Below are positions 8,111 through 16,487 of a DNA stretch of 64,000 bases, in pieces. The DNA is from Hyphomicrobium sp. (GTDB lineage Bacteria; Pseudomonadota; Alphaproteobacteria; Rhizobiales; Hyphomicrobiaceae), in contig JASBTM010000001.1 of assembly GCA_030148425.1 (NCBI GenBank), positions 124,001 through 188,000 on the forward strand, given 5' to 3'. The notes below the pieces were generated by a model. It had not been told where the DNA came from, searched no databases, and was given only the letters and a program-made list of their open reading frames with translations. The translations under genes and the position numbers were made by a program. Numbering within the stretch: position 1 is the stretch's first letter; each line of letters starts with the position of its first letter.

Positions 8111-8275
8111 TTACCGCGCGACGGAGGAGTTCTCCGGCGCCGAGAGAAGATGATGCCATCGCATTTGCGCCTCTGACTCATTGAGCGCCCACGCCGCCAG
8201 AGCCCAGACACCACCAACTAAAAACGCGGGCCCAGCGAGGATCAGGATGAGTTCACTAAGGAGACGAATGCTCAT
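8111..8275 (-). CDS. 54-aa small membrane protein at the end of the metal-efflux operon (absent from the ORF track)
   Basis: The start ATG overlaps the TGA of the DUF3240 gene as TGATG, indicating translational coupling. The peptide begins MSIRLLSELILILAGPAFLVGG and continues VWALAAWALNESEAQMRWHH, giving one long or two short hydrophobic helices and a His-containing polar tail. It is too short to be in the supplied track. Its position as last gene of czcB-czcA-DUF3240 suggests a small accessory subunit of the efflux system; function is inferred from position only. Confidence 0.55.
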   Translation of the reverse strand: MSIRLLSELILILAGPAFLVGGVWALAAWALNESEAQMRWHHLLSAPENSSVAR

Positions 8276-8631
8276 CAAAGACTATCCGCCTCGGTTTCAT
8301 TCCCACGGGCCGATGTGAGCGGCCGCAGCTGGCCAAAGCGCTCAAGGGGCTCAATCCAGAACGCGATGTGAAGAGCCGGTACTCTTTGCGCGACGGCTTC
8401 AAGAAAGAGATCAGCATCGGCGTGCTTGACCACGGCGGTTATGAGATTTTTTTTGACACGGCCGCGTACGCGCTCATTCACCGTACTACCGGCGAAGCTA
8501 AAGCCATGTCCTTCGGCATCCCATGTCGTGAAGCCTGGAACGGGCGGATCGAGCGAAAGCATCAGTTCGATGATGATGTCGAGGCTGCTAGGGGGGCAGA
8601 CGAGCGTGAGTTTACAAAGGGATTTGTCCAT
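8275..8631 (-). CDS. DUF3240 family protein
   Basis: A 118-residue soluble protein (KLTLVCPPSSLDIIIELMLS ... GFTTWDAEGHG ... LFLEAVAQRVPALHIAFWIEPLERFG). The pattern matches DUF3240, a small PII-like-looking family repeatedly found beside CzcA-type metal pumps. Its start lies 70 nt inside the 3' end of the czcA-like gene and its stop overlaps the next start (TGATG), so it is expressed with the pump. A regulatory or metal-sensing role has been suggested by context only. Confidence 0.8.
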   Translation of the reverse strand: MDKSLCKLTLVCPPSSLDIIIELMLSLDPPVPGFTTWDAEGHGFSFAGSTVNERVRGRVKKNLITAVVKHADADLFLEAVAQRVPALHIAFWIEPLERFGQLRPLTSARGNETEADSL

Positions 8632-11600
8632 GCGAGCTGTCCGGCGAGGTTGGTGGGGCGGTCTCCAGCTATTCCGAAGCGACGGAACAGGATCGGCAGC
8701 AAGATGAGAGTGAGCGCTGTCGATGTGGTGAGGCCACCAATGACGACGATGGCCAGCGGCTTCTGGATTTCGGAACCCGGTCCATTCGCAAATAGGAGTG
8801 GGACAAGTCCGAAAGCTGCAATGCTGGCAGTCATCATCACCGGTCGAAGCCGTCGAAGCGCGCCCTCATATACGGCGTCGGCAACGCTCGCGCCGGCTGC
8901 CAGCAGCTCGTTGAAGTGACTGACGAGGACCAATCCGTTCAATACGGCTATGCCGAGAAGGGCGATGAAGCCGACCGACGCGGGCACCGACAGGTATTGG
9001 CCGGAAATCCAAAGGGCGAGGACGCCGCCGACAAGCGCAAACGGCACGTTGGCTAGGATAAGAAGCGATTGGCGAAGCGAGCGCAGGACGGCGAAGAGAA
9101 CGCCAAAGATAAGCCCAAGGGCAATTGGCACGACGATCGCCAGACGGGCCGCGGCGCGCCGCTGATTTTCGAACTGGCCGCCCCAGACAAGATAATACCC
9201 TTGCGGCAACTGCACCTGAGCCGCAACGGCTCGTTGGGCGTCGTCGACGAACCCGACGAGATCACGGTTCGTGACATAAGCTTGAACGACCGCAAACCGC
9301 GACGCATTTTCGCGTTCGATCTTGACCGGGCCTGCTACACGCTCGAGCTTTGCAACATCGCCGACACGAACGAGGCCACCGTCTCCGGTTGCGAGCTGTG
9401 TTTCAGCAAAAATCTCCGGAGCATCGCGAACCTGACGCTCCCCTCGTATGATGATATTGGTTCTGCGCCCCGGCTCTGCGACGATACCTGCCGAAGTGCC
9501 TTCAATGGTCGAGCGAAGCTCATCTTGCAGCTTCGTTGCGGAAAGCCCGGTACTGCCGGCGGAAAGCCGGTCGATGTTGATCTGCAGAAAGTCAATGGAA
9601 TCGTTGGCGACCGTCGAGACTTCCGCAGCACCTGTGACCTTGCTCAAAGTCTCCTGAATACTCCCGGCGAGTTTGGATAGTGTTTGCAGGTCCGGACCAA
9701 AAATCTTGATAGCCAGGTCGCCGCGCGCACCCGTCAGCATTTCGTTGGTCCGCATTTCGATTGGTTGCGTAAATGCGAACTCATAGCCGGGCTGATTGGC
9801 CATCGCGGTGCGAAGCTGCTCCAATAGCCAAGACTTGTCGGGAGCGCGCCATTCCTTCTTCGGCTTCAAAACCATAAACGTGTCGGTCTCGTTGAGTCCC
9901 ATTGGGTCTAGTCCGAGCTCGTCCGAGCCCACGCGAGCGACGATGCGGTCTATTTCGGGGACTTTCTCCTTGAGCATGCGCTGGATCTGGAGATCACCTT
10001 CGATGCTGGCATTCAGATTGATTGAAGGATGCTTGGTGATCTGCATGATCACTGCGCCTTCATCCATGGTCGGCATGAAGGATTTTCCGATGGCGCTGTA
10101 AGCGACGCCGATAAGGCCGACGCCAATGGCTGCAAGCAGATAGACAGGCAGCGGGAAGGCGAGGCAGGCGGCCAGTAGCGCGCGATAGCCGCGATTGAGA
10201 AGCCGCATCAGCAGGGGCTCGGAATGCTGTCCGGGCTTCAGCAACAATGAGGCAAGAACCGGGATTAGGGTGAGTGACAGGATCAGCGAACTGCTCAGCG
10301 CAAAAGTGATCGTCAGCGCGACTGGCCCGAAGAGCTTGCCCTCAAGCCCCTGCAGAGACAGCAATGGCAAGAAGACAAGACAGATGATCAGAATTCCAGC
10401 CGCGACAGGCGTCGCGACTTCGGCTGCGGCTCGATAGATTGTATGCAGCTTCGGTATTCGGTCCGGCTCATTATTGTGCTGCAAATGCTCAACGGTATTC
10501 TCGACCACGACGACAGCAGCATCGACGATAAGCCCAATGGCAATTGCAAGTCCGCCGAGGCTCATCAGGTTCGCCGACATGCCGAACAGCTGCATCATTA
10601 TGAAGGTCATCAGGGCTGCGAATGGCAACGTGACGGCGACGACAAGTGCCGCGCGCAGATTGCCAAGGAAGGCCACGAGCAGAACTACGACGAGAACCGT
10701 CGCTTCGATCAGTGCCTTCTTGACGGCGCCGACTGCGCTCGTGATGAGATCAGACCGGTCATAGAAGACGTTGATCCGCGCGCCGTTCGGCAAACTTGAG
10801 CTGAGATCGTCGAGCCGCTGGCGGACGGATTTGACAATGGCGCTCGCGTCGGCACCTCGCAGCGACAAAACGAGACCTTCAACCGCTTCGCCCTTCCCAT
10901 CCTGGGTAACCGCACCGTATCGCGTCAGACTGCCGACCTCGACTTTCGCCACGTCGCCTAAACGCAGCACCCGAGAGCCTTCGAGTTTGAGAACGATTTG
11001 CTGAAGATCCTTAGGAGCGTTTATGGCGCCCTGAGCCCGCACGACAAGTGCCTTCTCGCCCTCGCTCAATCTTCCCGCGCCATCATTGCGGTTGTTCGCT
11101 TCTATGGCCGCAGCAACATCCGATATGCCGAGGCCTGCAGCCGCCAGCGCCGCGTGATTGGGTATGACCTCAAATGTCCGCACAAAGCCCCCGAGGGCGT
11201 TGACATCGGCGACGCCCGGAATCGTGCGGAGCGCGGGGCGTATTGTCCAATCGAGCAGGCTTCGGCGTTGCTCGAGTGAGAGACCGTCACCTTCGATGGT
11301 GAACATGAATACATCAGAGAGTGGGGTCGAGACGGGTGCTAGGCCGCCTATAACGTCCTTCGGGAGGTCGCCGCGGACTCCCGCCAGGCGTTCCGCCACT
11401 TGCTGACGTGCCCAGTAGATGTCGGTCCCTTCGGAGAAGTCGAGGGTAATATCTGCGATTGCGTATTTCGCGGTGGATCGCAGAATCGTCTGCCCCGGAA
11501 TTCCGAGCAGCTCCATCTCGATCGGCGCGATGACACGGGTTTCGACCTCCTCCGGTGTCATTCCGGGCGCCTTCAGAATCATCTTCACCTGAACAGGAGC

Positions 11601-11726
11601 GATGTTCGGAAACGCGTCGATCGGGATTGACTGAAATGCGTAGCTTCCGGCAGCGGCGATGAGGCCGAATACCAACAGCGTGAAGACTCTCTGCGTGAGA
11701 GAAAACTCTATGAAACGGCGCAGCAT
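8562..11726 (-). CDS. czcA: heavy-metal efflux RND transporter, CzcA-like inner-membrane pump
   Basis: The start is ATG 11726 (MLRRFIEFSLTQRV), 4 nt after the czcB-like stop; the track's extra 62 residues run antisense-style into the upstream gene and are not part of the protein. At 1054 aa it is full length for the HME-RND class. It has the typical N-terminal helix, a periplasmic loop with the class signature TDIYWARQQVAERL (about 101-114), a TM4 segment IGLIVDAAVVVVEN (397-410), and a periplasmic DPMGLNETDTFMVLKP. In CzcA the TM4 motif has two Asp and one Glu; here D402 and E409 are kept but the first Asp position is A396. It exports divalent metals or related ions by proton antiport. The exact metal cannot be read from the sequence. 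Confidence 0.92.
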   Translation of the reverse strand: MLRRFIEFSLTQRVFTLLVFGLIAAAGSYAFQSIPIDAFPNIAPVQVKMILKAPGMTPEEVETRVIAPIEMELLGIPGQTILRSTAKYAIADITLDFSEGTDIYWARQQVAERLAGVRGDLPKDVIGGLAPVSTPLSDVFMFTIEGDGLSLEQRRSLLDWTIRPALRTIPGVADVNALGGFVRTFEVIPNHAALAAAGLGISDVAAAIEANNRNDGAGRLSEGEKALVVRAQGAINAPKDLQQIVLKLEGSRVLRLGDVAKVEVGSLTRYGAVTQDGKGEAVEGLVLSLRGADASAIVKSVRQRLDDLSSSLPNGARINVFYDRSDLITSAVGAVKKALIEATVLVVVLLVAFLGNLRAALVVAVTLPFAALMTFIMMQLFGMSANLMSLGGLAIAIGLIVDAAVVVVENTVEHLQHNNEPDRIPKLHTIYRAAAEVATPVAAGILIICLVFLPLLSLQGLEGKLFGPVALTITFALSSSLILSLTLIPVLASLLLKPGQHSEPLLMRLLNRGYRALLAACLAFPLPVYLLAAIGVGLIGVAYSAIGKSFMPTMDEGAVIMQITKHPSINLNASIEGDLQIQRMLKEKVPEIDRIVARVGSDELGLDPMGLNETDTFMVLKPKKEWRAPDKSWLLEQLRTAMANQPGYEFAFTQPIEMRTNEMLTGARGDLAIKIFGPDLQTLSKLAGSIQETLSKVTGAAEVSTVANDSIDFLQINIDRLSAGSTGLSATKLQDELRSTIEGTSAGIVAEPGRRTNIIIRGERQVRDAPEIFAETQLATGDGGLVRVGDVAKLERVAGPVKIERENASRFAVVQAYVTNRDLVGFVDDAQRAVAAQVQLPQGYYLVWGGQFENQRRAAARLAIVVPIALGLIFGVLFAVLRSLRQSLLILANVPFALVGGVLALWISGQYLSVPASVGFIALLGIAVLNGLVLVSHFNELLAAGASVADAVYEGALRRLRPVMMTASIAAFGLVPLLFANGPGSEIQKPLAIVVIGGLTTSTALTLILLPILFRRFGIAGDRPTNLAGQLAWTNPFVNSRSSAPLAASTSSSN

Positions 11727-11730
11727 GCCC

Positions 11731-12786
11731 TCAGTCCCCGGCCGAAAGACGTTCGAGCTGGGGCAGCCCGCTTGCAGCGACTTGGGCTTCGCTGATGACC
11801 GACCCGGAGATCGTTGCGATGCTCGAAGATTTGCCGCGCAGTTGTACTGGTACGACCTTGAACCCGACTGGACTGCGGACGAAAACGACAGGCTGATCAT
11901 CGATTCTGACAACGGCCGAAGCCGGAACGTTCACTGCGCCCGTGACCGTCGCGCGGAGAACGCTTACCGAAACGATCTGGCCGGGCAAGAGATGGGAATT
12001 TGCCGGAATCGCCGCAAACATTACTGCTGATCTCGTCGTGCGGTCGAGAGAGCCTCCCACCGAAACCACCCGGCCCTCTGGGCCATTCGCGATCTGCACG
12101 ATGTCACCGGGTTTCACCAGGGGGATGATGTCCACTGGGACTTGAACTCGCACCCATAGCTCATCGCTTGTGTCAACCGTCACAACCCCGGCCATCGCCT
12201 CGACTTTCTCGCCGGGCACGACAAGAGTTTCGGCGACCTTACCTTCGGCCGGCGCCGGAATAACGTACTGGCCATCCTGTCGAGTGATTATTCCGTTCAA
12301 AGCCGTCGCGCGCTTATGCTGCTCAAGGACAGCGCGCACCTTTGCAACCTGCGCCTCCGCTTCATCCGCCAGTGTCGGATTCTGAAAATTCTTGTCTGCA
12401 AGGGCGCGTCGTCGCCGTGCGATTGCTTCAGCGGCCTGCAGCTCCGCTTCGGATTGAGCGAGCTGGCTCTGAGCATCAAGCAACTCGCGGCTGGAAACCG
12501 TTATCAGCGGCGAGCCTTTGCTGATGCGCTGCCCCGGCAGTACATGCACTTCGGTAACGGTTCCTGCGAAAGGCGCGGCTGCGACGAGACGCGAATTTAA
12601 AGGAGGAACCACGGTGCCGGACAGGACAGCGACCGTTTCCGTGCTGGCGTGTTGCGCCCGCTCAATCTGGATGTTGAGATGCCGGATCTGCTCTGGGGTA
12701 ATGCGAACGTCCTTTGCGCCTGCGCTTACCGGCGCGATTAGCGTCACGGAGGCGAGAATGTGAGGGACGAATTTTGTTCGACTCAT
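11731..12786 (-). CDS. czcB: periplasmic adaptor of the metal efflux pump, CzcB-like
   Basis: A 351-residue membrane fusion protein with a signal peptide (about 1-24) and no obvious lipobox. It has two lipoyl halves (AAPFAGTVTEVHVLPGQRISKGSPLI and IPAPAEGKVAETLVVPGEKVEAMAGV) flanking a short Ala/Glu/Arg coiled coil, then a beta-barrel and a C-terminal membrane-proximal domain. It is directly upstream of czcA (4-nt gap). No outer-membrane factor (CzcC) gene is present in the operon, so the pump must borrow one. It is divergent from the two-component genes. Confidence 0.9.
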   Translation of the reverse strand: MSRTKFVPHILASVTLIAPVSAGAKDVRITPEQIRHLNIQIERAQHASTETVAVLSGTVVPPLNSRLVAAAPFAGTVTEVHVLPGQRISKGSPLITVSSRELLDAQSQLAQSEAELQAAEAIARRRRALADKNFQNPTLADEAEAQVAKVRAVLEQHKRATALNGIITRQDGQYVIPAPAEGKVAETLVVPGEKVEAMAGVVTVDTSDELWVRVQVPVDIIPLVKPGDIVQIANGPEGRVVSVGGSLDRTTRSAVMFAAIPANSHLLPGQIVSVSVLRATVTGAVNVPASAVVRIDDQPVVFVRSPVGFKVVPVQLRGKSSSIATISGSVISEAQVAASGLPQLERLSAGD

Positions 12787-12888
12787 CGATGTGCCTTTTT
12801 GCCGACGATGCCGACTGGTTTGCCGAAGATGTCGACTGGCGAGGCATGCGGTGCCGACCTGAAAGGAAGCTGAATTGAAGCTGCAGTA

Positions 12889-12923
12889 AACCTGACGACG
12901 CTTTTTCAGGTTCGTTTCAGGTT
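12889..12923 (+). promoter_or_regulatory. probable OmpR-family operator: tandem TTTCAGGTT repeats
   Basis: Two exact copies of TTTCAGGTT lie at 12904-12912 and 12915-12923, 11 bp apart from start to start, the one-turn spacing bound by OmpR/PhoB-type dimers. An inverted half-copy AACCTGA is at 12889-12895. The site lies in the 173-nt gap between the divergent efflux operon and the regulator gene, 37 nt before the regulator's start. It is likely the autoregulatory/efflux operator of the adjacent response regulator. Confidence 0.6.
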
Positions 12924-12959
12924 GATCGTGTTAAGGAGTGTGAACCGCAGGAGAAGCCC

Positions 12960-13613
12960 ATTCGCATACTGCTGATCGAAGATGATGATGAAATTGCCGA
13001 TCGACTTGTGACCGGTCTTGCGCGGGCGGGCTTTACTGTTGAGCGCGCTGATAATGGGGCTGACGGCTACGCGATGGGTATGGAAGATGCGTATGCTGCG
13101 GTAATTCTCGACCTCGGCCTTCCCCAGATGCGAGGCCTCGACGTTCTCAAGCGGTGGCGCGCGAGCGACTGCAAGATGCCTGTCTTGATTCTCACCGCGC
13201 GAGGCGCATGGGCGGAAAAGGTGGACGGTCTGAACGCGGGCGCGGACGATTATATCACCAAGCCCTTCCACATTCCCGAAGTTGCAGCACGACTCAAGGC
13301 GCTGATCCGCCGCGCCTCAGGAATTGCAAGTTCGCTGATAACCCATCACGGCATCTCGCTTGATACTGCTTCGAGCCGGGTCTTGCTCAATGGCAAACCC
13401 ATCGAATTGACGGCAAGCGAACTTAAGATGCTGACCTACTTCATGTACCGCGTCGGCCGCGTCGTTTCACAGGCCGAGCTCATCGATCATCTCTACGCTC
13501 TTGAGGACAGTCGGGAGTCGAATACCATCGAGGTCTACGTGAGCCGCTTGCGGCGGAAACTCGGTTCGGACGTCATTACGACCGTGCGCGGTCTTGGGTA
13601 CCGGATGGACTGA
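12960..13613 (+). CDS. OmpR-family response regulator, apparent ATT start
   Basis: A 217-residue regulator: receiver domain (acidic pocket IEDDDE, phospho-acceptor D51 in ILDLGLP, T79, K101 in ITKPFH) and a C-terminal winged helix (NTIEVYVSRLRRKLG, GLGYRMD). The ORF track begins at GTG 13008, which would delete the first beta strand and the acidic pocket. In frame there is no ATG, GTG or TTG between the stop at 12876 and 13008. ATT at 12960 has AGGAG 6 nt upstream and gives MRILLIEDDDE, exactly the expected N-terminus. It probably controls the divergent metal-efflux operon with the kinase 5 nt downstream. Confidence 0.88.
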   Translation: MRILLIEDDDEIADRLVTGLARAGFTVERADNGADGYAMGMEDAYAAVILDLGLPQMRGLDVLKRWRASDCKMPVLILTARGAWAEKVDGLNAGADDYITKPFHIPEVAARLKALIRRASGIASSLITHHGISLDTASSRVLLNGKPIELTASELKMLTYFMYRVGRVVSQAELIDHLYALEDSRESNTIEVYVSRLRRKLGSDVITTVRGLGYRMD

Positions 13614-13618
13614 GTGGC

Positions 13619-14983
13619 ATGACGAGTTTGAAATATCGGCTGATCTTGGCCGCCACGCTCTGGATTACCGTTGGAATGATTGCGGCAGGCTTTATTCTAT
13701 CGGAGGTTTTCAAGCGCCATGTGATCAACCAGTTCTATTCAGAGATCTATGAGCACCTCGACGAGCTCCTTCACGTGACCGAATTTAGGACCGATGGGCC
13801 GCCGCAAATCAAGAACCGTCTGAGCGACCCTCGCTACGATATCCCGATGTCCGGCTACTATTGGGAAATCGAGAAATCGGGCAACGTTCTCGCGAGATCG
13901 GCTTCGCTCAAGGGTAAGGTGCTTTTGACCTCGGCGGATCGACCGACAGACATCGGCACTCATACCCGCACCATTGCGGGGCCAACCGGCAATGTTCTTA
14001 TTGCGGAGCGCCTTGTTTGGGCATCGCCTCGCGACCCCCCGATACGCTTTGTTGTCGGGACCGATCAACGCCACGTCGATGATGTCGTGTCTCGATTTCA
14101 CGACATTCTGTCGTGGGCTCTGACGGTATTTGGACTTTCGATGATTCTCGGCGCGGCACTCCTGATCTTGTACGCGCTAAAACCGCTGAACGCCTTGCGA
14201 ACCTCTCTGGCGAATGTGCGAACCGGTGCTTCCAGGAGACTTGAGGGCACATACCCTTTGGAAGTTCTGCCGTTGGTGGATGATCTGAATGCGCTGCTCG
14301 TATCGACGTCTGAACTCATACAGAGGGCGCGGACGCAAGCCGGAAATTTGGCACACGGATTAAAGACGCCTCTCGCTGTATTGGCGGATGAAGCATACCG
14401 TATCGAGGAACAAGGTCTGCCGCAATCATCGGCAACTATCCTCGCCCAGTGTCGCAAGATGCAAACACAGATTGATTATCAGACTGCACGAGCCCGTGCC
14501 GTTGCCATGCGCTCGGTTCCGGGCACGGTAGCTGACGTTCGCAAGTGCTCGGAAGAAGTCGTCAAGGCCCTTCGCCGGTTGTACGGCCAGAGTGGCGTAG
14601 AGATAGCAGTCGAAGTTTCAGATGGCCTCTTGGTTGCTTGCGATCCCGAGGACTTCAACGAAATGCTGGCAAACGTTGTCGACAACGCGTGCAAGCATGC
14701 CAAATCGCATGTTCGCGTGTGGTGTCACGGGCTAGCTTCCGACAAAACCTTCAGTCTCAACGTCGAAGATGATGGAAACGGGCTACCGCCTGAGGCCTTC
14801 GAAGTGGTTTTCGATATCGGCGAACGATGGGATTCCCGTGAGGCCGGCTCTGGGCTTGGACTTGCCATCGTGCGTGATTTGGCTCGGCTCTATGGCGGCG
14901 ATGTCAATCTGCAAAAGTCAAGCATGGGCGGCCTTTGCGTCGTGCTTACACTTCCGGCGGCGTTGCAGGGTGATCGTCTATAA
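13619..14983 (+). CDS. sensor histidine kinase, PhoQ-like
   Basis: A 454-residue kinase with TM1 at about 8-29, a ~135-residue periplasmic sensor, TM2 at about 165-186, a HAMP-like linker, the dimerisation/phospho-acceptor helix NLAHGLKTPLAVL (H246) and a HATPase domain (NVVDNACKHAK, DDGNGLPPE, GSGLGLAIV). The HGLKTPL form of the H box and the overall plan resemble PhoQ and related kinases. It follows the response regulator by 5 nt. The ligand is unknown; the neighbouring metal pump suggests a metal or envelope-stress signal. Confidence 0.9.
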   Translation: MTSLKYRLILAATLWITVGMIAAGFILSEVFKRHVINQFYSEIYEHLDELLHVTEFRTDGPPQIKNRLSDPRYDIPMSGYYWEIEKSGNVLARSASLKGKVLLTSADRPTDIGTHTRTIAGPTGNVLIAERLVWASPRDPPIRFVVGTDQRHVDDVVSRFHDILSWALTVFGLSMILGAALLILYALKPLNALRTSLANVRTGASRRLEGTYPLEVLPLVDDLNALLVSTSELIQRARTQAGNLAHGLKTPLAVLADEAYRIEEQGLPQSSATILAQCRKMQTQIDYQTARARAVAMRSVPGTVADVRKCSEEVVKALRRLYGQSGVEIAVEVSDGLLVACDPEDFNEMLANVVDNACKHAKSHVRVWCHGLASDKTFSLNVEDDGNGLPPEAFEVVFDIGERWDSREAGSGLGLAIVRDLARLYGGDVNLQKSSMGGLCVVLTLPAALQGDRL

Positions 14984-15307
14984 GGCGGCGCCACGTTCGT
15001 CCGTTCAGGCTTGGATAACGGACGGCTCATCGCGAGGCGGCCTATTGCGCTCTTCCCCACGCCAGAAGTCGGCTTTTGGGACGTTTCGTCTAAGTGCGGC
15101 GCACTATCATCTCTCTTCGCCTCGGCCGCTTTCTCTGCATCGCTTCGCTTTGGCCATCGGTAGTTATCAGCCGAGCAATGTCCGCTTCGGGTCAGAGCGG
15201 TCGATCGAGTGCCATCTAAATCGCGTCCGCTTGCGCGGGCAAAGCCGAAGATGAACATCCAAATTTGCGGTCGCGCCGTCTGTCACAGCTCGATCATTCA
15301 GGCGAAG

Positions 15308-15399
15308 AGTTCTCATCTTCATCCGCTACGGTAAAGTTCGATGAGCTGATTTATTTGATCTTTTTTGATGGCGCGCCGGAGATGATGAAGATGAGAACT
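15308..15399. repeat. 92-bp unit bounded by 16-bp perfect inverted repeats
   Basis: AGTTCTCATCTTCATC (15308-15323) is repeated in exact inverted form as GATGAAGATGAGAACT (15384-15399), with 60 bp between. The right arm is followed by TTTTTC. The spacer contains a copy of the 17 bp that flank the tRNA-Arg gene. It could be a small non-autonomous element, an imperfect long hairpin or an old insertion scar. Confidence 0.6.
15363..15379 (+). repeat. 17-bp direct repeat matching the tRNA-Arg 3' end (copy 1)
   Basis: TTTTGATGGCGCGCCGG occurs exactly here and at 16244-16260, where it covers the CCA end and acceptor stem of tRNA-Arg. Direct repeats of a tRNA 3' end are what site-specific integrases leave as attachment sites. 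Here the two copies bracket only 0.88 kb with one cupin gene and no integrase. Confidence 0.5.
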
Positions 15400-15452
15400 T
15401 TTTCATAGGTGTTCGGATTGATTGATTTGTGGCCCAACTAGCCGACAAACCC

Positions 15453-15941
15453 TTATTTGCGGGGATCGTCGGCAGGATTGATATACTGGATGTTCCAGGG
15501 TCCGGTCGCCGTGAGAAGAACCACAGTCTCTTCTTCGTTCCATAGATAGTGAGCGTGACCGCCGGGCAAGGTGAAGCTGGCTCCTGCTCCGAGCTTATCC
15601 CCCTTCTGCCGATCCAGTTTTTCGCCCATCCCATTCCAGACGGTGCCCTTCAGAACGGTGATGACCTCGGCGAAGGGATGGGTGTGGGCAGGGATTTCAT
15701 AATTGGCCGGGAATTTAAGGTAAGCCATGAACACACCGGGCTTGCTGGGGTCTCCCGCGATGAGGGCACTCTCCGCTGACCCAGGTAGCAACGACTCATG
15801 CTTCCATGCAATGCCGTTCAGCTCAAAATTTTCCATCTTGGCTATGGTCAACCGATCTATTTGGTCGCTTTGCGCGAACGCATGTATCGATGCCACTGTG
15901 AAAAATAGGCCCGCAATGCCGACCGCCAGAACTCGTCTCAT
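15453..15941 (-). CDS. exported cupin-domain protein
   Basis: A 162-residue protein with a signal peptide (MRRVLAVGIAGLFFTVASIHAFAQ). The single cupin barrel follows: motif 1 reads PAHTHPFAEVITVLKGTVW, with the usual two His and Glu metal ligands, and motif 2 includes LPGGHAHYLWNEEETVVL. It is therefore a periplasmic metal-dependent small beta-barrel; such proteins range from isomerases to dioxygenases and the substrate cannot be read. It stands alone between repeats and the tRNA gene. Confidence 0.88.
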   Translation of the reverse strand: MRRVLAVGIAGLFFTVASIHAFAQSDQIDRLTIAKMENFELNGIAWKHESLLPGSAESALIAGDPSKPGVFMAYLKFPANYEIPAHTHPFAEVITVLKGTVWNGMGEKLDRQKGDKLGAGASFTLPGGHAHYLWNEEETVVLLTATGPWNIQYINPADDPRK

Positions 15942-16249
15942 TGTCTCTAAATTCCTCGTGCGACTTTCTTTCTCGTCTGCACGAGTAAATCGTATATCTA
16001 GACCTTCGAAGGCACTTTTTTGTGAATGCTTGTGAATGTGAAAACAGATCTCGCGCTCGATGTCTGTGGGGGCGGGCGCGTCGTGCGTACTAGGTTGTTG
16101 GCGCGTCCGTTTGCGCGCGAAATGCGAACACTGCCAGCATAAATTTGACGTGAATTAATGGACCTCAGGCCGCCGTACACTAGCTGAGAGTCCCGCCTTC
16201 ATCCGGTCCTGTGTCATTGCGCAGGTTAACTTGCTTGCCATCCTTTTGA
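15942..16249. other. 308-nt intergenic region, nothing recognised
   Basis: Between the cupin gene and tRNA-Arg. Only an unsupported 60-codon reverse ORF (15998-16180) lies here. No terminator-like hairpin with a T-run was found for the tRNA transcript. Confidence 0.5.
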
Positions 16250-16326
16250 TGGCGCGCCGGGAAGGATTCGAACCCACGACCCCCAGATTCGTAGTCTGGT
16301 GCTCTATCCAACTGAGCTACCGGCGC
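16250..16326 (-). tRNA. tRNA-Arg (anticodon ACG)
   Basis: On the reverse strand the 77-nt sequence folds as a cloverleaf: acceptor GCGCCGG/CCGGCGC, D arm GCTCAGTTGGATAGAGC, anticodon stem CCAGA/TCTGG with loop CTACGAA (anticodon ACG, read as ICG), and a T arm with GTGGGTTCGAATCC. The 3' CCA is encoded. It decodes CGU/CGC/CGA arginine codons. The gene lies alone between the cupin gene and the histidine kinase. Confidence 0.97.
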
Positions 16327-16487
16327 TTTTTTCGTTGCGTTGGGGCTGGAAGCCCATCCGGCGGCGTGGCCGGGCGACGAAGGAACTCTCTCTAGTGGGT
16401 CGCGTCGCGGAGCGCAAGACCCCTCTTTCATGCAGGCGGTGACGTGTCGCCGCGCTTGGAGTTCGGAGCCCCAAGAGGCCACGTTCG

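Larger units (their letters stand above)
14984..15452. other. 469-nt intergenic region with repeats
   Basis: No convincing gene. At about 15178 the text ATGTCCGCTTCGGGTCAGAG matches, from memory, the widespread non-coding repeat of Bradyrhizobium-type genomes whose chance translation reads NVRFGSKADI; here it gives NVRFGSERSI. From 15308 a 16-bp inverted repeat and a copy of the tRNA-Arg 3' flank follow (listed separately). Confidence 0.45.

Noticed and set aside
14769-15254. 161-aa ORF running out of the histidine kinase
   Set aside because: First half is the kinase in another frame and the second half reads through an interspersed repeat.
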